From NCBI RefSeq assembly GCF_051958935.1, contig NZ_JBQCFP010000129.1, positions 4,343 through 68,342 on the forward strand: 64,000 bases of DNA, given 5' to 3'. The notes beneath the pieces are model-generated. The model saw nothing but the letters and a program-made list of their open reading frames with translations, ran no database searches and was not told where the DNA came from. The stretch is from Dokdonella_A sp051958935. GTDB taxonomy: Bacteria; Pseudomonadota; Gammaproteobacteria; Xanthomonadales; Rhodanobacteraceae. Position 1 is the stretch's first letter; each line of letters begins with the position of its first letter. Below are positions 20,550-27,565 of this stretch, one piece after another. The translations under genes and the position numbers were made by a program.

Positions 20550-20980
20550 TGCGACCATCCATGATCGCTGCTTGTCGGTAGGACTCGCGTGCTTGGATGC
20601 GCTGGCGTGGATGGATTCCAGAAGCGGCCATCCATGGCCGCACTTTCAAGGAAGCTTGTGCGATCGATCCTTGATCGCTGCTTGTCGGTAGGACTCGGGT
20701 GCTTGGATGCGCTGGCGTGGATGGATTCCAGAAGCGACCATCCATGGCCGCACTTTCAAGGAAGCTTGTGCGATCGTCCTTGATCGCTGCTTGTCGGTAG
20801 ACTCGGGTGCTTGGATGCGCTGGCGTGGATGGATTCCAGAAGCGGCCATCCATGGCTGCACTTTCAAGGAAGCTTGTGCGATCGTCCTTGATCGCTGCTT
20901 GTCGGTAGGACTCGGGTGCTTGGATGCGCTGGCTTGGATGGATTCCAGAAGCGGCTATCCATGGCCGCACTTTCAATGAA
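20550..20980. repeat. tandem array of four ~109-bp repeats
   Basis: Units beginning GATCGCTGCTTGTCGG occur at 20563, 20673, 20782 and 20890 (periods 110, 109 and 108), the last one truncated near 20978. Units differ by only a few substitutions and single-base indels. Each carries an internal palindrome CGGCCAT-CC-ATGGCCG and GGATGG/CCATCC arms. Because the periods are not all multiples of three, no frame is conserved across the array, so it is not a coding repeat. It fills the gap between slyX and the DUF2058 gene. Confidence 0.9.
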
Positions 20981-21034
20981 GATGCACGATGCGCCTGATG
21001 ACCATGCTCCGTTCCTGTTTCGAGTGTCCGAGTC

Positions 21035-21640
21035 ATGTCCGATTCTTTGCGTGACCAGTTGTTGAAGGCCGGCTTTGCCCCGCCGAAAGTGGAGATCCGT
21101 CCGAAGCCGCAGCAGCGGCCAGGGCAGGGCAGGCCGCAGGGGCAGCCGAACGTGCGGCCGCAGGGAAAGCCGTCCGGAAAACCGGGGCGTGGCCATGCGG
21201 GCAAGCCGTCGTCGCCGCCGCGCGAGCGGGGCGAGATCGACCTCGCCAAGGCCTACGCGCTGCGCGACCGCACCGAACGCGAACAGCGCGAGCGCGAGCA
21301 GCGCGAGGCGGAGCAGCGTGCGCGCGAGAAGCGCGAGCGCAAGCAGAAGCTCACTGCGTTGCTGCAGGGGCAGGGCGTCGCATTCAACGACGCGAATGCG
21401 GAAATCCCGCGCCATTTCCCGCACGCGAACAAGATCCGCCGCATCTACGTCACCGCCGAGCAGTTGCCGCGCCTCAACGGCGGCGAACTCGCGGTCGTGC
21501 AGCTGGCTGGCCGGTACCTCCTCGTGAGCCGCGAAACGGGTCTCGCCGCGCAAGCGATCGACCCCGACGCGCTGGTGCTGCTGTGCGATCCGCACGCGTC
21601 CGCGCAGGAAGACGACATTCCCGCCGACCTCGTCTGGTAG
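21035..21640 (+). CDS. DUF2058 family protein (YaiL-like)
   Basis: A 201-residue cytoplasmic protein. The N-terminus MSDSLRDQLLKAGFA is diagnostic of DUF2058. It is followed by a low-complexity Pro/Gln/Gly/Lys-rich linker (about 25-65) and a charged helix (about 68-105, RTEREQREREQREAEQRA). The C-terminal folded part includes HFPHANKIRRIYVTAEQ, LAGRYLLVS and ALVLLCDP. Function of the family is unknown, with a nucleoprotein-associated role suggested for YaiL. Confidence 0.88.
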   Translation: MSDSLRDQLLKAGFAPPKVEIRPKPQQRPGQGRPQGQPNVRPQGKPSGKPGRGHAGKPSSPPRERGEIDLAKAYALRDRTEREQREREQREAEQRAREKRERKQKLTALLQGQGVAFNDANAEIPRHFPHANKIRRIYVTAEQLPRLNGGELAVVQLAGRYLLVSRETGLAAQAIDPDALVLLCDPHASAQEDDIPADLVW

Positions 21641-21719
21641 TCCTTCCGTTGCGACGCAGTGCGCGGAAATCCGCGCGCGTGCGCGCGAGGATGCGCCGTC
21701 GCCGAAGGGAGGGAGTCCG

Positions 21720-22796
21720 ATGCGCCGATCGATCACGCTGGCCTGTTTGCTGACGGTGTTGCCGGCCCTGGCGCCGGCGGCGCCGCTACCGCGTTTCACG
21801 CAGCCGAACGCGATCTGGAACGTCGACGTCAGCCATGCGACGCTGCGCTCGAATTCGGCCCAGATGATGACGCACCTCGCGGCGTTCTCGCCGCACGGCT
21901 GGGGCGACGACCGCGACTTCGACTTCCACATCGATTTCTCGTTCTACGTGCTGCACGCGAACGCATTGACGCCGACGCGACCGATCGTCGCCTGGCCGTC
22001 GCAGGACGACTACTACAGCCCCGACTGCGACGCGCCCGGCCTGCCGTTCCCGGTGCCTGCGGGCGGCGGCATCGAAGGCACCGATCCGCCCGCGTACGCG
22101 TGCGACGCGGGCGGCGAGGACTGCCACCTGCTCGTCGTCAACGACGCGAGCAACATCCTCTACGAGGCCTACGCGACCGAGTCGGCCGACGCGACCGGCG
22201 TGCACGCGATCTGCGGCCTGCGCTGGGATCTCGCCAAGGTCTATCCGCGCCATGGCCGCGGCGAGCACTGCACGAGCGCCGACGGCGCAGGCTTCCCGAT
22301 CGCGCCGCTGCTGTTCAACGCCGACGAGGTGTGGGCCGCGGCCCAGGCGCACGGCGACCTCGGTCATGCGATCCGCTTCATCCTCGGCAACAACCGCATG
22401 GCGAACGACAAGTACGTGCATCCGGCGTCGCACGGCACGTTCACCACGTCCGACAACGACCCGAACGCGGTGCCGTACGGCTCGCGCCTCAAGCTCAAGC
22501 AGTCGTTCAACATCGATGCGTTCAGCACCAACGAGTCGGTGCGCGTGCTGCTGCGCACGTTGCAGAAGTACGGCATGTTCCTCTCCGACGGCGGTGGCGT
22601 GCCGCTGACCGCGGAGTCGGACCGCTTCACGACGCACAAGTGGGACGATGCCGACGTCGCCATCGACTCGCACTCGCTGTACGGCCTGCGCCCGACCGAC
22701 TTCGACGTGGTCGAAGCGGGGGACCCGATGACGGTCAGCTACGACTGCGAGCGCACGCCCGACGACTTCATCTACATCGACGGCTACGACTACTGA
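21720..22796 (+). CDS. secreted protein of unknown function
   Basis: A 358-residue protein I do not recognise. A signal peptide (about 1-21, ITLACLLTVLPALAPAAP) leads to a mature part rich in Asp, His and aromatic residues. That part has several cysteines (CDAPG, CDAGGEDCH, ICGLRW, GEHCTS, YDCERT) that could form disulfides. It ends DFIYIDGYDY, which resembles the [IL]F..GF tails of two other exported proteins in the window (53402 and 63274). The start has a GGAGG-like site upstream. It stands alone, convergent with phaB. Confidence 0.75.
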   Translation: MRRSITLACLLTVLPALAPAAPLPRFTQPNAIWNVDVSHATLRSNSAQMMTHLAAFSPHGWGDDRDFDFHIDFSFYVLHANALTPTRPIVAWPSQDDYYSPDCDAPGLPFPVPAGGGIEGTDPPAYACDAGGEDCHLLVVNDASNILYEAYATESADATGVHAICGLRWDLAKVYPRHGRGEHCTSADGAGFPIAPLLFNADEVWAAAQAHGDLGHAIRFILGNNRMANDKYVHPASHGTFTTSDNDPNAVPYGSRLKLKQSFNIDAFSTNESVRVLLRTLQKYGMFLSDGGGVPLTAESDRFTTHKWDDADVAIDSHSLYGLRPTDFDVVEAGDPMTVSYDCERTPDDFIYIDGYDY

Positions 22797-22820
22797 GGGT
22801 CTCGACAGCGGAGTGGGCTG

Positions 22821-22858
22821 CCGCATGCGTCGCGCGTTCCGGCGCGAGGCGCATGCGG
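22821..22858. terminator. candidate hairpin between convergent genes
   Basis: CCGCATGCG (22821-22829) pairs with CGCATGCGG (22850-22858) around a GC-rich inner stem. There is no T-run, so it may be a weak or factor-assisted terminator shared by the secreted-protein gene and phaB. Confidence 0.4.
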
Positions 22859-22877
22859 AGCGGCGCGACCGAGAACT

Positions 22878-23624
22878 TCAGAAATCCATGAAGTAGCCGC
22901 CGTTCACCGGGATGTTCGCGCCGGTGATGAAGCCCGCGTCGTCCGCGGTGAGGAACTCGACCGTGCGCGCGATCTCGCGCGGTTCGCCGAGGCGGCCGAC
23001 CGGGATGTTCGCGATGATCTGGTTGCGGATCTCTTCGGGCACCGCCTGCACCATCGCGGTGTTGCAGTAGCCGGGCGAAACGCTGTTGACGGTCACGCCC
23101 TTCTTCGCGACTTCGCGTGCGAGCGCCATCGTGAAGCCGTGCATGCCCGCTTTCGCGGCGGAGTAGTTGGTCTGGCCGAACTGGCCGGTCTGGCCATTCA
23201 CCGACGAGATGTTGACGATGCGGCCGAAGCCCTGCGCGGTCATGCCGTCGACGACGGGGCGGCACATGTTGAACACGCCGTCGAGATTGACGCGCAGCAC
23301 GTCGCCCCACTGCTCGGCGCTCATCTTGCGCAGCGACGTGTCGCGCGTGATGCCGGCCGCGTTGACGAGGATCGCGATCGGGCCGTACTGCGCGGCAATG
23401 CGCTCGGCGAATGCGGCACAGCCGGCATGGTCGGCGACGTTGAGCGGTTCGAAGGCGATCGCGCCGTCGAAGCCGGCCATTTCGGCGCGAAACGCCTCGA
23501 CCCGTTCGCTGCGCGAGGAGAGATCGGCGGCGATGACCTGACGGCCCGCACGCGCGAGGTACTTGCAGATCTCGCTGCCGAGTCCACCAATGCCGCCCGT
23601 GACGACGGCAACGCGTTTGCTCAT
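22878..23624 (-). CDS. phaB: acetoacetyl-CoA reductase / 3-oxoacyl reductase, paralogue A
   Basis: Short-chain dehydrogenase of 248 residues, likely reducing acetoacetyl-CoA to (R)-3-hydroxybutyryl-CoA for polyhydroxybutyrate. It has the nucleotide motif TGGIGGLGSE, the NAAG-type motif NAAGITRDTS, and the catalytic SSVNGQ...YSAAKAG. PhaB-type signatures include NGQTGQFGQTNYSAAKAGMHGF. The second beta strand ends VIAADLSS, an acidic residue (Asp34) that usually favours NADH, unlike its paralogue at 24640. It lies 94 bp downstream of phaR in the same direction. Confidence 0.88.
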   Translation of the reverse strand: MSKRVAVVTGGIGGLGSEICKYLARAGRQVIAADLSSRSERVEAFRAEMAGFDGAIAFEPLNVADHAGCAAFAERIAAQYGPIAILVNAAGITRDTSLRKMSAEQWGDVLRVNLDGVFNMCRPVVDGMTAQGFGRIVNISSVNGQTGQFGQTNYSAAKAGMHGFTMALAREVAKKGVTVNSVSPGYCNTAMVQAVPEEIRNQIIANIPVGRLGEPREIARTVEFLTADDAGFITGANIPVNGGYFMDF

Positions 23625-23718
23625 GGAAAAACCCCTGGATCGTGCAATGCGGCATCGGCTGCCGCGCGAAAATGCTGCGATGCGTCGCCCTGCCGCGTGC
23701 CGGCAAGGCGGTGTCAGG

Positions 23719-24213
23719 TCAGGACTTGCCTTCCTTCTTCTTGTTCGCGTCCTGAGCGCCGCGCACGCTGTTCGCTGCGGCGGTGAGGAAGCCCTGTTGC
23801 AGGGACTTCCACATGTCCATGTTGCGCTCGGTCAGGTCGTTGAGCATCGACCACGGTCCCTGGCCGAGCATGTTGTTGAGTTGGCTGCGGAACTGCTGCT
23901 GCTGGTCGAGGAACACCTGCAGGCTGCGTTCGAGGTAGCCGCCCATGAAACCCTGCAGCGAATCGCCGTAGAAGCGGATGATCTGCGACAGCAGCTTGGT
24001 CGTGAACATCGGCTGGCCGCGTTCCTCGTACTCCGCGATGATCTGCAGCAGCACCGAGCGGGTCAGGTTCTCGCCGGTCTTGGCGTCGCGGACCTCGAAC
24101 TCCTCGTCGTCGAGCACGAGCTGGCGGATCTCCTCGAGCGTGATGTAGCTCGAGATCTCCGTGTCGTACAGGCGACGGTTCGGATATTTCTTGATGATGC
24201 GGGGCGTGGTCAT
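23719..24213 (-). CDS. phaR: PhaR polyhydroxyalkanoate synthesis repressor
   Basis: DNA- and PHB-binding regulator of 164 residues that represses phasin and synthesis genes until polymer granules form. The N-terminal DNA-binding domain begins RIIKKYPNRRLYDTE, the hallmark of the family. It is followed by SYITLEEIRQLV and the PHB-associated region (FGDS-type RFYGDSLQGFMGGYLERSLQVF). A Lys-rich tail ends it. It sits between two phaB paralogues, all on the minus strand. Confidence 0.95.
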   Translation of the reverse strand: MTTPRIIKKYPNRRLYDTEISSYITLEEIRQLVLDDEEFEVRDAKTGENLTRSVLLQIIAEYEERGQPMFTTKLLSQIIRFYGDSLQGFMGGYLERSLQVFLDQQQQFRSQLNNMLGQGPWSMLNDLTERNMDMWKSLQQGFLTAAANSVRGAQDANKKKEGKS

Positions 24214-24639
24214 CGGCCAACGCTAGCAGAATGTGATGCGGCGCACCAGTTGGGGATGTTGCGCAGCAAAGGCGCGGCCCTGCGTGTCCGGCCACGGCGC
24301 GCGGCGTGGGGCGGGACTTGGAACCGCGGGGCGCTGGTGGGCCTCGGCGCACCCCGCCGGCGCTGCGGCGGCGCCGAACCGTGGCTCGTTGCGCACGCGC
24401 AGTCGATGCATGCCGTCATCGTCGTCCCGGCGAACGCCGGGACGCAGCGCCTTCGGCTCCAATGTCGTCCCGGAAAGCGGGAATCCAGGTTGTCCGACGC
24501 CTCGACAGCAAGAGCACAATGGATTGCCGCTTTCGCGGGAATGACGGCGTATTTGCCGGGGTGCGCTTGCAGCGCCGACCTGGACACCGCACCCAGCGAC
24601 GGGCCAAGTTGCCCTGGCCCGAGCGCGTGGCCGGGCGGA
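24214..24639. repeat. intergenic region holding REP-like inverted repeats
   Basis: Between the second phaB and phaR lies 426 bp without a credible gene. From about 24415 to 24549 it holds REP-like units: CGTCCCGGCGAACGCCGGGAC (in two halves), then GTCGTCCCGGAAAGCGGGAA, and in inverse orientation GCCGCTTTCGCGGGAATGAC. They could fold into large stem-loops and reduce read-through. The left part (24214-24410) is upstream of phaR and presumably holds its promoter. I see no clear hexamers there. Confidence 0.7.
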
Positions 24640-25380
24640 CTACCAGCCCATGTACTGGCCGCCATTGATCGCGAGATTCGCTCCCGTGATCCAGCGTGCC
24701 TGGTCGTTGGCGAAGAAGCCGACCGCATAGGCGATCTCGTCGGGCTCGCCGAGGCGCCCGATCGGGATCTGCGCCACGATCTTCGCGCGCACGTCCTCGG
24801 GCACGGCCATCACCATGTCTGTGCCGACGTAGCCCGGCGATACGGTGTTCACGGTGATGCCGAACTTCGCGTTCTCCTGCGCGAGCGAGATCGTGAAGCC
24901 GTGCATGCCGGCCTTGGCGGCCGCGTAGTTGGCCTGGCCGTACTGGCCCTTCTGGCCGTTGATCGAACTGATCTGCACGATGCGGCCCCACTTGCGCTCG
25001 CGCATGCCGTCGATGACCGGCCGGGTCACGTTGAAGCACGAGCCGAGGTTGGTCGCGATGACCTCCTGCCACTGCAGCGCCGTCATCTTGTGGAACGTCG
25101 TGTCGCGCGTGATGCCGGCATTGTTGACGAGGATCTCGACCGGGCCGAGTTGCTTCTCGACCTCGCGCACCATCGCTTCGGCGGTCGCGGCGTCGGCGAC
25201 GTCGCCCTTGGCGAGCGCGAACTCGAAGCCTTCCTTGCGCTGGGCGTCCTGCCACGCCTTCGCCTTCGCCTCGTCGCGGTAGTTCGTGGCGACCCTGTGG
25301 CCGAGCTGGGCAAGGTGTCTGCAGATGGCGGTACCGATACCGCCGGTGCCACCGGTGACGAGGGCGACGCGTGCCGTCAT
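24640..25380 (-). CDS. phaB: acetoacetyl-CoA reductase, paralogue B
   Basis: A 246-residue short-chain dehydrogenase, the more canonical PhaB of the two in this cluster. It reduces acetoacetyl-CoA with NADPH for polyhydroxybutyrate synthesis. Motifs are TGGTGGIGTAIC, NNAGITRDTTFHKM, SSINGQKGQYGQANYAAAKAGMHG (in parts) and the C-terminal GANLAINGGQYMGW, very like Cupriavidus PhaB. The loop after strand 2 reads NYRDEA, consistent with NADPH. ATG at 25380 (MTARVALVTGG). The gene follows gluQ by 70 bp in the same direction. Confidence 0.93.
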   Translation of the reverse strand: MTARVALVTGGTGGIGTAICRHLAQLGHRVATNYRDEAKAKAWQDAQRKEGFEFALAKGDVADAATAEAMVREVEKQLGPVEILVNNAGITRDTTFHKMTALQWQEVIATNLGSCFNVTRPVIDGMRERKWGRIVQISSINGQKGQYGQANYAAAKAGMHGFTISLAQENAKFGITVNTVSPGYVGTDMVMAVPEDVRAKIVAQIPIGRLGEPDEIAYAVGFFANDQARWITGANLAINGGQYMGW

Positions 25381-25450
25381 GACGTGTACTCCATTTCGAA
25401 GGGTCGAGCGGGAAGGCGCGCGCGGCGCCCGACACGATTGTGCCTGAGCC

Positions 25451-26338
25451 TCACGCGGTTGCATTGCGCGCCGCCGCAAACGCCGGCGGCACCGCCGCCG
25501 CGCGCGGGATGCGCGCGGCATCGAACTCGCACGCAGCCCGCGACAATAACATGTGCACATTGCGTTCCGTCGACGCGGACTGGCCGAGGAAGCGCAGCGC
25601 CGCGTGCAGCGCGGGCAGCGGCTCGCGTCCGTCGACGGCGAGCGCCGCCTCGTGCTTGCTGAGCTTGCGGCCGTCGGCGCCGAGCGCGAGCGGCAGGTGC
25701 GCGTACGCGGGCTGCGGCAGGCCGAGCAGGCGCTGCAGCAGGATCTGCCGCGGCGTCGAGTCGAGCAGGTCGGCGCCGCGCACGACCTCGCCGATGCCCT
25801 GCGCGGCATCGTCGACGACGACCGCGAGCTGGTAGGCGCACGCGCCGTCGGCACGCCAGATCACGAAGTCGCCGACATCCCGCGGAAGGTCCTGTTGCTG
25901 CGTGCCCTGCACGCGGTCGGTGAAGCCGATCCGCGCGGAACCCACGTGCAGCCGCCAGGCCGGTGGGCGGTCGCGCGCGGGTGCGACGCAGGCGGGCGGA
26001 TGGATGCCGCCGAAGGGCTCGAGATCGCTGCGGCTGCACCAGCAGCGGTAGGCATGGCCCGCGCGCGCGAGTCGTGCGAGGGCGTCGGCGTACAGCGCGG
26101 TGCGCGCGCTCTGCCGCACGACCGCTTCGTCGCTGGCCAGACCGAACGCATCGAGCGTGGAGAGGATGTCCCCGGCGGCGCCCTCCATCTCGCGCTCGCG
26201 GTCGAGGTCCTCGACGCGGATGATCCACGACGCGCCCGCCGAACGCGCGAACAGCCAGCTGCCGAGCGCGGCGACGAGCGAGCCGAAATGCAGGCGCCCG
26301 GTCGGCGACGGCGCGAAGCGGCCGCGCGCGGAAGTCAT
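25451..26338 (-). CDS. gluQ: glutamyl-Q tRNA(Asp) synthetase
   Basis: Truncated glutamyl-tRNA-synthetase paralogue that loads glutamate onto the queuosine base of tRNA(Asp). It has 295 residues, as expected, with no anticodon-binding domain. It has the class I signatures GRLHFGSL (HIGH-like) and GRKLSKHE (KLSKS-like). A zinc-site region has CWCSRSDL and PACVAP. The start at 26338 (MTSARGRFAPSPTG) fits homology; an in-frame ATG 18 bp upstream is possible. It is divergent from htpX, with a 216-bp gap in which I see no clear promoter. Confidence 0.93.
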   Translation of the reverse strand: MTSARGRFAPSPTGRLHFGSLVAALGSWLFARSAGASWIIRVEDLDREREMEGAAGDILSTLDAFGLASDEAVVRQSARTALYADALARLARAGHAYRCWCSRSDLEPFGGIHPPACVAPARDRPPAWRLHVGSARIGFTDRVQGTQQQDLPRDVGDFVIWRADGACAYQLAVVVDDAAQGIGEVVRGADLLDSTPRQILLQRLLGLPQPAYAHLPLALGADGRKLSKHEAALAVDGREPLPALHAALRFLGQSASTERNVHMLLSRAACEFDAARIPRAAAVPPAFAAARNATA

Positions 26339-26554
26339 GGCGAACCCGGCGCGCATTTCGTGGTCCAAGGCGCACTCCCCGCCGCGCCGCGAAACCGATA
26401 GGCTTCCAAACGCGGCGGGCGCCCCCATCTGGGAAGCTCGAGGGAGCTCGAGGTTCCCGCGGCGCCGGGGCGTGCCGCCCGCAAGGGCACCCGTGCGACG
26501 CGCGCCTCGCGGCGCCGGCGCGATATTCGTTCGTGGAAGACATCGAGGAAGGCC

Positions 26555-27436
26555 ATGCTGCGCATCGTACTGTTTGTCCTGACCAACCTGGCGGTGATGG
26601 CGTTGCTGGCCATCGTCGTGAAGCTGACCGGGCTGGACGTCTACGCCTACCGCCGCGGCGGCCTCGACCTGCAGGGGCTGCTGATCATGGCCGCGGTGAT
26701 GGGCATGGGCGGCTCCTTCATCTCGCTCGCGATGTCCAAGTGGATCGCGAAGATGTCGGTCGGCGCCAAGGTGATCGACCAGCCGCGCAACCCGACCGAG
26801 CAGTGGCTGGTCGACACGGTGCGCGCGCATGCGCAGAAGGCCGGCATCGGCATGCCCGAAGTCGCGATCTACGACGGCCCGGAGATGAATGCGTTCGCCA
26901 CCGGCATGTCGAAGAACAGCTCGCTCGTCGCGGTGAGCACGGGGCTCCTGCAGAACATGGACCGCCAGCAGGTCGATGCCGTGCTCGGCCACGAGATCAG
27001 CCACGTCGCGAATGGCGACATGGTGACGATGGCGTTGCTGCAGGGCGTGCTCAACACCTTCGTGATCTTCCTCGCGCGCGTGATCGGCACGCTCGTCGAT
27101 CGTGCGATCAGCGGCAACCGCGATGGCGGTGGCGGCGGTTTCGCCTACTTCGCGATCGTGATGGTGCTGCAGCTCGTGCTCGGCCTGCTCGCGTCGCTGA
27201 TCGTGATGGCGTTTTCGCGCTGGCGCGAGTTCCGCGCCGACGCGGGCGGCGCGCGCCTCGCAGGGCGTGCGGCGATGATCTCCGCACTCGAGCGCCTCGA
27301 CGCGAACCATGGCGAGAGCACGCTGCCGAAGGCGATCCAGGCGTTCGGCATCTCGGGTGAGGGCGGCATTGCGCGCCTGTTCATGAGCCATCCGCCGATC
27401 GCCGAGCGCGTCGCGGCGCTGCGCGCCGCTGCGTGA
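26555..27436 (+). CDS. htpX: membrane zinc protease HtpX
   Basis: Inner-membrane M48 metalloprotease for quality control of membrane proteins under heat or envelope stress. It has 293 residues. Two N-terminal helices (about 4-24 and 40-60) are followed by the active-site GHEISHVANGD near residue 145. A second pair of helices (about 155-175 and 195-220) and the third zinc ligand region WREFRADAGGARLAGR come next. It is a single gene, followed by a strong terminator. Confidence 0.96.
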   Translation: MLRIVLFVLTNLAVMALLAIVVKLTGLDVYAYRRGGLDLQGLLIMAAVMGMGGSFISLAMSKWIAKMSVGAKVIDQPRNPTEQWLVDTVRAHAQKAGIGMPEVAIYDGPEMNAFATGMSKNSSLVAVSTGLLQNMDRQQVDAVLGHEISHVANGDMVTMALLQGVLNTFVIFLARVIGTLVDRAISGNRDGGGGGFAYFAIVMVLQLVLGLLASLIVMAFSRWREFRADAGGARLAGRAAMISALERLDANHGESTLPKAIQAFGISGEGGIARLFMSHPPIAERVAALRAAA

Positions 27437-27487
27437 TCGTCGCGACGCGTCGCGGCTGAAGCCGCTCCCCGTCGATTGCAATGACAC

Positions 27488-27516
27488 GAAAAAGGCCCGG
27501 AGATCCGGGCCTTTTC
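27488..27516. terminator. bidirectional terminator after htpX
   Basis: The stem AAAGGCCCGG / CCGGGCCTTT with an AGAT loop has an A-run on the left and TTTT on the right. It lies between the convergent htpX and fimX-like genes and can serve both. Confidence 0.85.
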
Positions 27517-27565
27517 ATGTATTCCGGGTGGCGGTGAAAGCCGCGATGCGCGCCAGCCCTCCGCC

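Noticed and set aside
20550..20980. CRISPR array
   Set aside because: Repeats of about 109 bp follow each other directly with no unique spacers and are far too long for CRISPR repeats; no cas genes are near.
20086..21249. Repetitive protein encoded by the tandem array
   Set aside because: The unit lengths 110, 109 and 108 shift the frame in each copy, and the frame overlaps gmd and the DUF2058 gene in antisense.
24233..24544. 103-residue protein upstream of phaR
   Set aside because: It runs through the REP-like units and has no homology or start signal.
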